DNA from: CAUZFZ01 sp963579025
GTDB taxonomy: Bacteria; Planctomycetota; Planctomycetia; Planctomycetales; Planctomycetaceae
Length of the DNA: 37,335 bases
Direction of reading: 5' to 3'
Assembly (NCBI GenBank): GCA_963579025.1
Contig: CAUZFZ010000108.1
Location: 1 to 37,335, forward strand
In this document: positions 17,580-24,813 of the stretch, one piece after another
Layout of the letters: each line of letters begins with the position of its first letter
Position numbering within the stretch: the stretch's first letter is position 1
Program-made: the position numbers and the translations under genes
The notes under the pieces: model-generated
Databases searched by the model: none
Told to the model about the DNA's origin: nothing
What the model saw: the letters and a program-made list of their open reading frames with translations, nothing else

Positions 17580-17753
17580 CTATGTCGAGGCAGCCGTGTC
17601 GTCCGCGGGCGCGTTGGCTGCATCGCCCGACAATTCGTCAAGCGACTCACGCAGTTCCCGCACGGCTCCCACCGTAACGACAAGCAGCAACCCCACCATG
17701 CCAAGCACTCCACCCGCCAGCAGAACTGTCCACAGAATCATCCAGCCATTCAT
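17580..17753 (-). CDS. Small one-helix membrane protein, probable symporter accessory subunit
   Basis: A 57-residue ORF. Start ATG 17753 overlaps the symporter stop in an ATGA arrangement, a strong sign of translational coupling. Residues 1-30 (beginning MNGWMILWTVLLAGG) form one hydrophobic helix, followed by an amphipathic stretch VRELRESLDEL and an Ala/Asp-rich tail. The size, topology and position directly after a sodium symporter gene match the small accessory subunits known for several Na+/solute and NSS-type transporters. I infer that role; no sequence comparison was possible. Alternative: an unrelated small membrane protein. SD is GGAAAC or AGGAA within the end of the symporter gene. 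Confidence 0.7.
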   Translation of the reverse strand: MNGWMILWTVLLAGGVLGMVGLLLVVTVGAVRELRESLDELSGDAANAPADDTAAST

Positions 17754-19285
17754 GATTCCTGTTTCCTTCCATCAGGGAACAACAGCGAACCCAGGAGGAA
17801 TCCCGCCAGGGAGACCGCGAACGAACTCAGCATGATCTGGTCGGAACGCAGAGTTCCGGGGCCGAGGAGCCCGTTCAGAAACTCCACACAGGGTCCCATT
17901 GCCAGGATTCCGGTCAGGCCACCAAGCAGAGCCAGATACGCGCCCATGGAACTGGACCGTTTCCAGTACAGCCCGCCCACGACGACGGGAAAGACACCGG
18001 ACAGATAGACCGTCCCGGTCACGGCCATGTACTGCCACAGATTGCTGGACACCTCGTACCACAATCCCCACAGGAGCAGCAGCAGGCCAATCACAACGAT
18101 GGAGATCCGTGTCACGAGAATACGCTGACGCTGTGTCAAACCACCGGCGAGCGGTGCGATGATGTCCTGTGTGACAACGCCGCTCCAGCACAACAGATAA
18201 CTGTCATGCGTCGACATGAACGCGGCCACCATGCCTGCCGTGACGAGACCAAGGAGTCCGGTTGGAATGATCTTGGCAAGGAACAACGGCATCGCGGCCT
18301 GAGTATTGAGATCTGTTGTCGCGATGGCCGCCTGGAACTGCGCATTCAGCTCAGGTTGAGACGCAAAGAATGCGAATGCTCCGATTCCCCATAGAACCGG
18401 CAGTGAACGCCGGGCGAGGAACGGTATGGAACTCCACAAGTACAGTTTTTGTGCGATCTCAGGTGTTCGCACGGCAAGCGTTCGCGACGCGCCCGCCGGC
18501 CACAGCATCAGCGCGACAAACAACACAACGCCCTGAACCAGCATGTTTCCCGGACCAATAGCATCACCCATTCCGGACGGGTTCACCGGCTGTGTGGGAT
18601 CGACGTACCCGTTATGAACACTGACGACGGCTTCAAGTCCATCAAAGCCGACCTCGTTAACGACGAACAGCGTGACAATGACCATCGCCGTTCCGAGCAC
18701 GACGAATTGAATCAGATCGGTGATAACGACCGACACCATGCCACCGAGTACTGTGTAGAACAGCACCAGAAGCAGGAGCGCTGTCATGATCAGCTTGAGC
18801 GTCAGCTCGCCTTCGAGCCCTGTCACCGAAACAAGGAACAGTGACCCGGCCTTCAGGAACAGTCCCATATTCAGCACGCCGGACATCACCATCATGATCC
18901 CGCCCAGCACACGTACGCCCTGTGAGTAGCGTTGCTCGTAGTATTCGGGAATCGTCATGACCTCGGTCTGTCGCAGGCGGTACACGACAAATCCCGTCAG
19001 ACCGACAATCAGCAGCACGGACATCTCATACAGCGCGAGATACAGCGATGCGTACTGCTGCACGAACCCGAGTTCGGCCGAGTACATGACCGTGACGAGA
19101 CCGATCTCCGTACCGGTCATCGTGGCCAGAGCCAGGCGAATCCGCAGTGTTCGGCCCGCCACCAGATAGCCGGACAGACTGCCGACATAGCGATTGGCCC
19201 AGATACCGACGAAGATCGAGATCAGCAGGTACGCCGCGACGATACACCAGTCGAGCGAGGTAAAGTTGGTTTGATACAGCGACAT
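17750..19285 (-). CDS. Sodium/solute symporter (SSS family)
   Basis: A 511-residue SSS-family transporter with about 13 predicted helices. Elements seen: the first helix DWCIVAAYLLISIFVGIW, GYLVAGRTLRIRLALATM, the YTVLGGMVSVVITDLIQF signature, and GMVAAFMSTHDSYLLCWSGV, where the serine-containing sodium-site helix normally reads SS. The frame continues upstream to 19471, through sequence that includes the CCCTG repeat, but that part is Arg/Gly-rich and not membrane-like. ATG 19285 (MSLYQTNF) has an AGTGAG before it, and ATG 19300 is the alternative. It is the first gene of a four-gene cluster with the 57-residue protein, SRAP and gmd. Substrate unknown. Confidence 0.88.
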   Translation of the reverse strand: MSLYQTNFTSLDWCIVAAYLLISIFVGIWANRYVGSLSGYLVAGRTLRIRLALATMTGTEIGLVTVMYSAELGFVQQYASLYLALYEMSVLLIVGLTGFVVYRLRQTEVMTIPEYYEQRYSQGVRVLGGIMMVMSGVLNMGLFLKAGSLFLVSVTGLEGELTLKLIMTALLLLVLFYTVLGGMVSVVITDLIQFVVLGTAMVIVTLFVVNEVGFDGLEAVVSVHNGYVDPTQPVNPSGMGDAIGPGNMLVQGVVLFVALMLWPAGASRTLAVRTPEIAQKLYLWSSIPFLARRSLPVLWGIGAFAFFASQPELNAQFQAAIATTDLNTQAAMPLFLAKIIPTGLLGLVTAGMVAAFMSTHDSYLLCWSGVVTQDIIAPLAGGLTQRQRILVTRISIVVIGLLLLLWGLWYEVSSNLWQYMAVTGTVYLSGVFPVVVGGLYWKRSSSMGAYLALLGGLTGILAMGPCVEFLNGLLGPGTLRSDQIMLSSFAVSLAGFLLGSLLFPDGRKQES

Positions 19286-19398
19286 GGAGTGCTCACTCAT
19301 CGACAGTGGTCGGCGCCTGCAGCTCATCACAGTCGGCGCTTCGCGACCCGGGCGAGTACTGTAGCCGCTACTGTGATGCGTATCGACGACCGCAGTGC

Positions 19399-19428
19399 CC
19401 CTGCCCTGCCCTGCCCTGCCCTGCCCTG
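19399..19428. repeat. CCCTG pentanucleotide microsatellite, six units
   Basis: Six perfect CCCTG units lie in the 157-base gap between the divergent symporter (-) and DJ-1 (+) genes, 14 bases before the DJ-1 start codon. Five-base units change spacing and frame when copy number changes, so slippage could alter expression of the DJ-1 gene. Confidence 0.85.
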
Positions 19429-19442
19429 AATGGAACGTATCA

Positions 19443-20171
19443 ATGAAGTACCAGACGCAGCCAAGTTCCATTCATGTGCTTGCCGCCTGTCTTGTGATGA
19501 TCGCCTCCACTGTGAGCGTATTTGCCGACGAGGCTCCGAACGCAAACAGGAAGCCGGATGGCCCGTTGACGGTCGGGATCCTCCTGTTCGAGGGAGTCGA
19601 GCTGCTCGACTTTGCCGGACCGGCGGAGGTCTTCATTGTGTCCGGATATGGACGGCAGTTTCGGGTGGTGACAATCGCACCATCGAAGCAGCCACTGAGA
19701 ACGATGGGTGGCATTCAGGTCACGCCGGATCATGCCTGCAGCGATGCTCCAAAGCTGGACATTCTGGTGGTGCCAGGTGGAGCAATGGGCAACGTCGGTC
19801 AGGCTGGCATCACCTGGCTGAAGCAGACCGCAGCGAAGACCCCAATCACAATGTCCGTCTGCATGGGTGCGTTTCTGATGGCTGACGCAGGACTGCTGGA
19901 CGGCGTCGAAGCCACGACGCACAGGTGGGGTATTAAGCGGCTGCAATCGACGGCGCCGAAGTGCCGCGTGGTCACCGATCGGCGCGTCGTCGATTCGGGT
20001 CGGATCATCACGACGGGTGGTGTGACGGCGGGAATCGATGGAGCGCTGCACATTGTCGAGCGGCTGTACGGAAAAGAAGCCGCAAAGTGGACGGCGGACG
20101 AATGGATGGAATACCGGATCAACCCGTCGAAGACGACGACTGCCGGTCAGTCCGACCGCTCGAAGCCATAA
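19443..20171 (+). CDS. Exported DJ-1/PfpI family protein
   Basis: A 242-residue DJ-1/PfpI (class I glutamine amidotransferase-like) protein. A signal peptide covers residues 1 to about 28 (VSVFADE). The core shows VGILLFEGVELLDFAGPAEV, DILVVPGG, the nucleophile elbow SVCMGAF and ATTHRWGI, the arrangement of the isonitrile hydratase and AraC-associated branch. The Cys in SVCMG is the predicted reactive residue. Most relatives are cytoplasmic, so export is notable. The frame is open from 19395 through the CCCTG repeat, but ATG 19443 is taken because the signal peptide starts there. The reaction is not determinable; hydratase, amidase and thiol-protective roles are all known in the fold. Confidence 0.85.
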   Translation: MKYQTQPSSIHVLAACLVMIASTVSVFADEAPNANRKPDGPLTVGILLFEGVELLDFAGPAEVFIVSGYGRQFRVVTIAPSKQPLRTMGGIQVTPDHACSDAPKLDILVVPGGAMGNVGQAGITWLKQTAAKTPITMSVCMGAFLMADAGLLDGVEATTHRWGIKRLQSTAPKCRVVTDRRVVDSGRIITTGGVTAGIDGALHIVERLYGKEAAKWTADEWMEYRINPSKTTTAGQSDRSKP

Positions 20172-20214
20172 TTACGCTCAACCCTGCAGACGTGCAGGCG
20201 GCGAAGACAAAGAA

Positions 20215-20242
20215 AGCCCGGCCTGCGTTCACAGACCGGGCT
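20215..20242 (-). terminator. Intrinsic terminator of the triple-Cys-motif gene
   Basis: AGCCCGG (20215-20221) and CCGGGCT (20236-20242) form a 7-bp stem with a 14-base loop. Read on the minus strand, the stem is followed by TTCTTTGTCTT, a T-rich tract, so it fits a terminator 30 bases after the stop at 20273. Confidence 0.7.
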
Positions 20243-20272
20243 GAATCTCCTTGGGGGGAGCAGACTCGTCGC

Positions 20273-20893
20273 TTACTTGTCTTTCTTCTTCTCAGTCTGG
20301 AACTGTGGCAGCTTGGCCAGGAACTTGTCCGGGTTGGATTCAAACGCGCCCGGGCAACCTGGGCAGCAGAAGTAGACGTTCTTCTTGTTGTGCTTGACGA
20401 CCTGCGCCGCAACGATCGGCTTACCGCTTACAGGGCATTTCGTCTGCAGGGTGAATCCTTTGTCGAAATCCTTGAAGACCAGCGCGGCCAGTTCCGTCGC
20501 GGGCGCGGCTTCTGCTTTTCCAAGGCAATTCTCGCAGCAGAAAGCCGCCTTGGTCTTACCCAGCGCAATCGTCGCTTCCTTGTTCAGCGGACGACCACTG
20601 ATCGGGCATCCGACCTGCGTGATTTGAGCCGTCTCCAGCCACTGGACATTCACCTGATTGGTGAACTTCTTCGGGTCCTTCTTGAAGGCTCCCGGACATC
20701 CCTGGCAGCAGAAGAAGACGTCCTTGCCAGCGAACTTGACCTTGCTGTCTTCAATCGCCGGCTTGCCGGAGACCGGGCAGGTCGCAGCGAACTTCTTTTC
20801 CTTGCCGGCCTCTTTCTTGTCCGCCTGAGCAGCGGCAGCGAACAGTCCGACAGTCACGGCGGCAGCAGCACACAGTGCAATTGTCTTGCGCAT
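20273..20893 (-). CDS. Exported protein with three CPxSG...FCCxxC metal-binding units
   Basis: A 206-residue protein with a signal peptide (residues 1-24, AAAAQA). Three similar units follow: CPVSGKP at 39 with FCCQGC at 61-66, CPISGRP at 96 with FCCENC at 118-123, and CPVSGKP at 153 with FCCPGC at 175-180. Units 1 and 3 end in PGAFxxxPxKF; unit 2 has lost that ending. The pattern resembles YHS/TRASH-type metal-binding domains, so copper, zinc or heme-metal handling in the envelope is likely. Start ATG 20893 has a perfect AAGGAGA seven bases upstream, suggesting strong translation. It is followed by an intrinsic terminator and preceded, 111 bases away, by the Cys-rich protein gene in the same direction. 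Confidence 0.85.
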   Translation of the reverse strand: MRKTIALCAAAAVTVGLFAAAAQADKKEAGKEKKFAATCPVSGKPAIEDSKVKFAGKDVFFCCQGCPGAFKKDPKKFTNQVNVQWLETAQITQVGCPISGRPLNKEATIALGKTKAAFCCENCLGKAEAAPATELAALVFKDFDKGFTLQTKCPVSGKPIVAAQVVKHNKKNVYFCCPGCPGAFESNPDKFLAKLPQFQTEKKKDK

Positions 20894-20940
20894 TACGGAA
20901 TCTCCTTGAGTGGAAGTGCTTTCAAAGTTGAGCCGCCCGT

Positions 20941-20987
20941 CATGAAGTGCAGGCGGTTCGATGCGTCACAGCAGACGCATGAAGTGC
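20941..20987. repeat. Direct and inverted repeats between two Cys-rich genes
   Basis: CATGAAGTGC occurs at 20941-20950 and again at 20978-20987. Between them ATGCGTC (20961-20967) pairs with GACGCAT (20974-20980) across six bases. It sits in the leader of the strongly translated 206-residue gene and could be an operator or mRNA element. Confidence 0.4.
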
Positions 20988-21004
20988 GAGTCGCCTGATA
21001 CAGA

Positions 21005-21442
21005 TCAGGCCAGCCAGCGGCAATGCAGCACAGTCAGCGGGATGGTTCCCGTTGGCGATGCAACCTGCGACGTCAAAATGCAGCGGACATCTGGCAGGTG
21101 AGTGACTGCACTGGGTAGCCACAGCGACCGGGACGAGACTTCCAACTTAACGTCCCGCTGTTCCGTCACAGTGGCGGGAATCGCGCGGCTGTTGCGGGAG
21201 CACCCGCAATCATCGGACTGCAGAGAGTCCGATGACTTTCTGTTGTTCGATTGCTTCGCAACAGCTCGACAGCGGGGGCAACCCGCCGCGATGACCGGCG
21301 AATCACTGCTGTCGAGCGAGATGTCCGCTTCGGCCGACTCGGTCAGTTTTGCCGTACAGCAGCAGCTTCCAGACGCAACGGCGGGTTGTACCAGCAGCAG
21401 TGCTGCCAGGACTCCGCTCAGGATGCGACGGAAGAGAGCCAT
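21005..21442 (-). CDS. Exported Cys-rich hypothetical protein
   Basis: A 145-residue protein with a signal peptide (hydrophobic 8-24, cleavage near AVASG). I do not recognise a named family. Nine Cys are visible, arranged as GSCCCTAK (27-29), GCPRCRAV (55, 58), DDCGC (79, 81) and single Cys at 121 and 141, a pattern that suggests metal binding or disulfides. It lies upstream of the triple-motif protein in the same direction with a 111-base gap, and both are exported and Cys-rich, so a shared role in metal handling is plausible. The open frame agrees with neighbouring GC-rich codon use. SD is weak. Confidence 0.65.
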   Translation of the reverse strand: MALFRRILSGVLAALLLVQPAVASGSCCCTAKLTESAEADISLDSSDSPVIAAGCPRCRAVAKQSNNRKSSDSLQSDDCGCSRNSRAIPATVTEQRDVKLEVSSRSLWLPSAVTHLPDVRCILTSQVASPTGTIPLTVLHCRWLA

Positions 21443-21498
21443 TCAGGACACCGTGTGGAGACAGAAAAAGGACCGCAAACCCAACAATCGTCACTGAT

Positions 21499-21520
21499 AC
21501 GTTGCCCGGGCCAGCAACGT
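21499..21520 (-). terminator. Possible terminator after the FHA-TadA gene
   Basis: ACGTTGC (21499-21505) and GCAACGT (21514-21520) form a 7-bp stem with an 8-base loop, about 60 bases after the minus-strand stop at 21584. No T-run follows directly, so termination is only suggested. Confidence 0.35.
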
Positions 21521-21583
21521 CTGTCAAGTTTCCGGAGAAAGGCGGATTTCTTTCGAGATTGTTTCGTACGTTGCGATACCGGT

Positions 21584-23551
21584 CTATAGAAACCGATCGA
21601 GACGGTCTTTGCCGCGGGCGCGGGCGTCGGGCAGAGCGGCAGCTTCGCCTTCCTCTGAGAAACGATCTTTCTGTCCGTACAGGAATTCCAGCTTCAGGAG
21701 GTCCTTCTCGATCAGTGACTCGGCGAAGGTGGGCATGTAACCGGTGGGCTGCAGGGTCGAGCCGTCGCGGTAATTGAAGATGTCGTGAACCACCAGGTCG
21801 TTGCGGTCCGGGTCGAAACCGGCGATCTCGGAGATCTGCGTGACGACTCGGCGGCCGCCGGGTTTGCGGTCGATCTGGATAATGATGTCGACGGCCGAGG
21901 CGATCTGACGCTGAATCGAAACGACGGGCAGATCGACCGCCATCAGAACGAGCACTTCCAGTCGCTTCAGGACGTCGTTTGTGCTGTTGGCGTGAACGGT
22001 CGTCAGCGAACCGTCGTGACCGGTGTTCATGGCCTGCAACATGTCGAGTGCTTCGGCACCGCGACATTCGCCCACGATGATTCTGTCCGGACGCATTCGC
22101 AGGGCGTTCTTGACCAGGTCACGAATGTTGTATCCGCCGGCGCCTTCGACGTTCGCCTGCTTTGATTCGAGCGTGACCACGTGATCCTGATGAAGCTGCA
22201 GTTCGGTCGTGTCTTCGATCGTGACGATCCGCTCGCGGTGCGGAATGAAGCTCGACAACACGTTCAGCATGGTTGTCTTACCTGTCCCGGTGCCTCCGCT
22301 GACCAGGACGTTCTTGTGATCCACGACGCAGGCCCGCATGAACATGGCGGCGGCAGACGTGATCGATCGCTTGTCGATCAGGTCGTCCATCGTGAATCGG
22401 TACGCGGGAAACTTTCGGATGGTCAGGCACGGACCGCGCACGGCGAGTGGTGGGATGATGGCATTCACACGCGAACCGTCTGGCAGGCGCGCATCGACCA
22501 GAGGCTGACTCTTGTCGATGCGTCGGCCAACTCCGGCGACGATGCGTTCGATGATCGATTCGGTGACTTTGTCGGACAGAAAGCGACGCCCCGACAATTC
22601 CAGCACACCGTCGCGTTCCACATAAATCTGGTCGCTTTTCACGACCATAATTTCGGAAATCGTTGGGGCACGCAGCAGATCCTGCAGTGGACCGAACCCG
22701 AACACGGTGTCCTTCAGGTCCTTCTTCAGCCGACGCAGCACGATGTAACGGCTGAGTTCCGCGTGCAGGTGCGGGCGGACCAGCGGGAATACTTCGGCGA
22801 ACTTGTATTCCGTGCGCTGAATCTGGCCGCTCAGGTCGGGCTGGTCGTCGAGTTCCAGCCGCTCGCGCGTGAACGACAGGAGGTTGTCGAGCTCGGTCTC
22901 GCGTTCCGGGACCAGCGTTTGCGGGATGTCGTATTCGTTCCACGTCAGCCGAGCCAGGCTGTCGAGTGATTCGCGGTCGCTTTCCAGGATGAGCTGATTG
23001 ATTGTCAGGTCGCGCAGCGTCAGTGCGATGACCTCTTCCAGCAGCCCCTGATTGCTTTCGCCAAACAGGCTCAGTTCGCGGCAGACGTCTTCGATATGAC
23101 GTTCCAGCAGCAGAATGCTGTCGTTGTCTCCCAGTCGACTGGCTTCCAGCTCGTACAGATCGAAACGCGCGAGCAGTTTGCGATGCACTCGCAATTCGAG
23201 GTCCGACATGATCGACCGCAGATGGGCCTCCATTTCGGCCCGGCTGATCGGCGCGGCTTCGTCGGATTCAAAGGTCAGCGTAAACGGGCCGACACGCACG
23301 GTTTCGCCGGGGGAGAAGCCGATGGACTCTCCACCCATGACTTCCGTGTCGCCGACCATACAACTGTTGATGCCGACGTTTTCGAATTCGAGCGTCCCGT
23401 TGTCCCGCCGCACGACAGCCTGCCGCTTTGACACCAGCGGACTGTGCAGGACAAGCACATTGGATCGATCGCGACCGACCGAGATCGTCGACTCTTCAGT
23501 CTCGATGCTCTGCCGACGACTGTCGTGGATCTTGTTGAACCAGACTTTCAT
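21584..23551 (-). CDS. FHA-CpaF/TadA fusion secretion ATPase
   Basis: A 655-residue protein. Residues about 1-100 form an FHA domain (SVGRDRSNVLVLHSPLVSK, then FENVGINSCMVGD). A helical linker follows to about 250, and then a CpaF/TadA-type ATPase of type II/IV secretion. This has GFGPLQDLL, the Walker A motif GGTGTGKTT at 419-427, a TIEDTTELQL box, RPDRIIVGECRGAEALDM (Walker B) and TTVHANS. Such ATPases power assembly of Tad pili or secretion; fusion to FHA suggests that phospho-threonine binding places or switches it. No SD is visible; a heptamer array lies directly upstream of the ATG. The other FHA gene precedes it by 116 bases. Tad B/C, secretin and pilin genes are absent here. Confidence 0.9.
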   Translation of the reverse strand: MKVWFNKIHDSRRQSIETEESTISVGRDRSNVLVLHSPLVSKRQAVVRRDNGTLEFENVGINSCMVGDTEVMGGESIGFSPGETVRVGPFTLTFESDEAAPISRAEMEAHLRSIMSDLELRVHRKLLARFDLYELEASRLGDNDSILLLERHIEDVCRELSLFGESNQGLLEEVIALTLRDLTINQLILESDRESLDSLARLTWNEYDIPQTLVPERETELDNLLSFTRERLELDDQPDLSGQIQRTEYKFAEVFPLVRPHLHAELSRYIVLRRLKKDLKDTVFGFGPLQDLLRAPTISEIMVVKSDQIYVERDGVLELSGRRFLSDKVTESIIERIVAGVGRRIDKSQPLVDARLPDGSRVNAIIPPLAVRGPCLTIRKFPAYRFTMDDLIDKRSITSAAAMFMRACVVDHKNVLVSGGTGTGKTTMLNVLSSFIPHRERIVTIEDTTELQLHQDHVVTLESKQANVEGAGGYNIRDLVKNALRMRPDRIIVGECRGAEALDMLQAMNTGHDGSLTTVHANSTNDVLKRLEVLVLMAVDLPVVSIQRQIASAVDIIIQIDRKPGGRRVVTQISEIAGFDPDRNDLVVHDIFNYRDGSTLQPTGYMPTFAESLIEKDLLKLEFLYGQKDRFSEEGEAAALPDARARGKDRLDRFL

Positions 23552-23553
23552 TG

Positions 23554-23581
23554 GTCGTTTGTCATTCGTTATTCGTCGCTG
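23554..23581. repeat. Degenerate heptamer array at the FHA-TadA start
   Basis: Four successive 7-base units, GTCGTTT, GTCATTC, GTTATTC and GTCGCTG, begin three bases before the start codon (minus strand) and occupy the place where a ribosome binding site is expected. They resemble the heptamer array at 33147-33174. Confidence 0.45.
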
Positions 23582-23627
23582 GCCATCAGTGCCTGATCAC
23601 AGCCCTTTGACCAATGGCTCAGGATCG

Positions 23628-23652
23628 CCCCTCTCCCCAGGGGGGAGAGGGG
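23628..23652. repeat. CCCCTCTCCCC/GGGGAGAGGGG hairpin element
   Basis: A perfect 11-bp stem (23628-23638 and 23642-23652) with a 3-base loop sits between the FHA gene and the FHA-TadA gene. The same arm sequence recurs at 27321-27331 and, in part, at 27419-27441, so this is a dispersed element. It could also weaken read-through within the operon. Confidence 0.75.
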
Positions 23653-23667
23653 ATACGAAACGAGATC

Positions 23668-24813
23668 CTAACCGTCCTGGCCAATCTGGTTCAGGAAATC
23701 CGCCAGTCCCGGATCTGCGGGTGGAGGCGGTGCCGTGTTCACGACAGGTGTTTCTGGTTCTGCCAGCTCATCTTCGAGTCCTTCTTCAGCGAGCAAAGCC
23801 TGCAGTTCCTCTTCAGAGTATTCCTCCTCGATATCTTCCAGTACCGCATCCACGTCTTCAGTTTCATCTGGAACGTCGAGCACCGCTGATTCCGAAACGC
23901 CCGTCATGGGAGCGGCCGGCATCTCAATCATCGGTGCCGTCTCAGGAGGGAGATCAGTTTCAGCAGCCGGCTGCGGCTGGGCGTCGACTGTTTCGTCCGG
24001 AGCCGCTTTCTTCTTCCCTCGACCCATTAGCCCGAAGAGTGACTTTAAGCCTCCCGATTTCTTTTCTTCGCCAACCGGTTCAGCGGCTGGTTCCGTCACA
24101 CTGCCGGCATCAGCAAAAGCTTCGGCCACCGGAACTGCGTCCGCATCGATAACGACGGCCGGGGGTGCCGCTTCGGCAACAACCGTTGATTCGTCGTCTG
24201 GTTCCAGTGTTTCCAGCAGTTCGTCATCACTCGCGGGGGCGTCCTGCGACGCGGCTGGTGTTTCAGGATTGGTGCGTGCTTTCGCTTTGACCGGTGCCAT
24301 TTCCTGCTTAGGTGGCAACACGATCTCGTCCTGAGTTTCCTGGAAATTCGGTGGCGTTGTGCTCGGCTCAGGTTGGGCCTCGAGATTCGAGACGATCGGA
24401 ATTTCGTCCGATGTCTCGTGGGCGGCGAGTTCCAGTTTCGTCGGAGTTTCGTTCAACACCGTACCATCGCCGATCGCTGGAACAGTCGCGCTTTTGTCGG
24501 ATATGGAAGCCGGCGGCGTGAATCCGACCACAACCTTCAGCGGCCCGATCTCGACGAGAGTTTCCGGTAGCAGCGGGATATCCGTGTTGGCCTGAATCGT
24601 CTTGCCATTGACGATTGTCCCATTCGCGCTGCCGAGATCCCGGACGGTGACGGATTCGTCGCTGATCTTGAACTGACAATGTCGACGGCTGACCTCCGTC
24701 GACAGAATCTGCATGTCGCATTCCTTGCTGCGTCCAAAAACAACTTCCGGCTTGCTGACTTGAAAGGTCTTCGTGCCACCTTTTGGTCTGGTGACCATGA
24801 GCGAGACTTGCAT
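23668..24813 (-). CDS. FHA-domain protein with acidic Pro/Ala-rich tail
   Basis: A 381-residue protein with one N-terminal FHA domain (about 5-95): VVFGRSKECDMQI, TEVSRRHCQFKI, VRDLGSANGTIVNGK. The conserved Arg, Ser, His and Asn of phospho-threonine recognition are all present. The rest is low-complexity, rich in Ala, Pro, Glu and Asp, with one basic patch (LMGRGKKKA), and ends in a defined segment PGLADFLNQIGQDG that may be a docking peptide. No membrane segment is seen. The frame opens at 24933, but ATG 24813 (MQVSLMVTRPKG) begins the FHA fold and has a modest AGG upstream. It is probably co-transcribed with the FHA-TadA gene. Confidence 0.85.
   Translation of the reverse strand: MQVSLMVTRPKGGTKTFQVSKPEVVFGRSKECDMQILSTEVSRRHCQFKISDESVTVRDLGSANGTIVNGKTIQANTDIPLLPETLVEIGPLKVVVGFTPPASISDKSATVPAIGDGTVLNETPTKLELAAHETSDEIPIVSNLEAQPEPSTTPPNFQETQDEIVLPPKQEMAPVKAKARTNPETPAASQDAPASDDELLETLEPDDESTVVAEAAPPAVVIDADAVPVAEAFADAGSVTEPAAEPVGEEKKSGGLKSLFGLMGRGKKKAAPDETVDAQPQPAAETDLPPETAPMIEMPAAPMTGVSESAVLDVPDETEDVDAVLEDIEEEYSEEELQALLAEEGLEDELAEPETPVVNTAPPPPADPGLADFLNQIGQDG

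Noticed and set aside
19286..19471. N-terminal extension of the second symporter through the CCCTG repeat
   Set aside because: Arg/Gly-rich and not conserved-looking; the first membrane helix begins just after ATG 19285.
19961..20998. 345-codon plus-strand frame
   Set aside because: It runs out of frame over the DJ-1 end and antisense through the triple-Cys-motif gene, and its product is Arg-rich without motifs. The opposite strand has a signal peptide, SD and terminator.
23115..24152. 345-codon plus-strand frame
   Set aside because: Antisense to both FHA genes; the product is Ser/Arg/Pro low-complexity as expected from GC-rich codon shadow.
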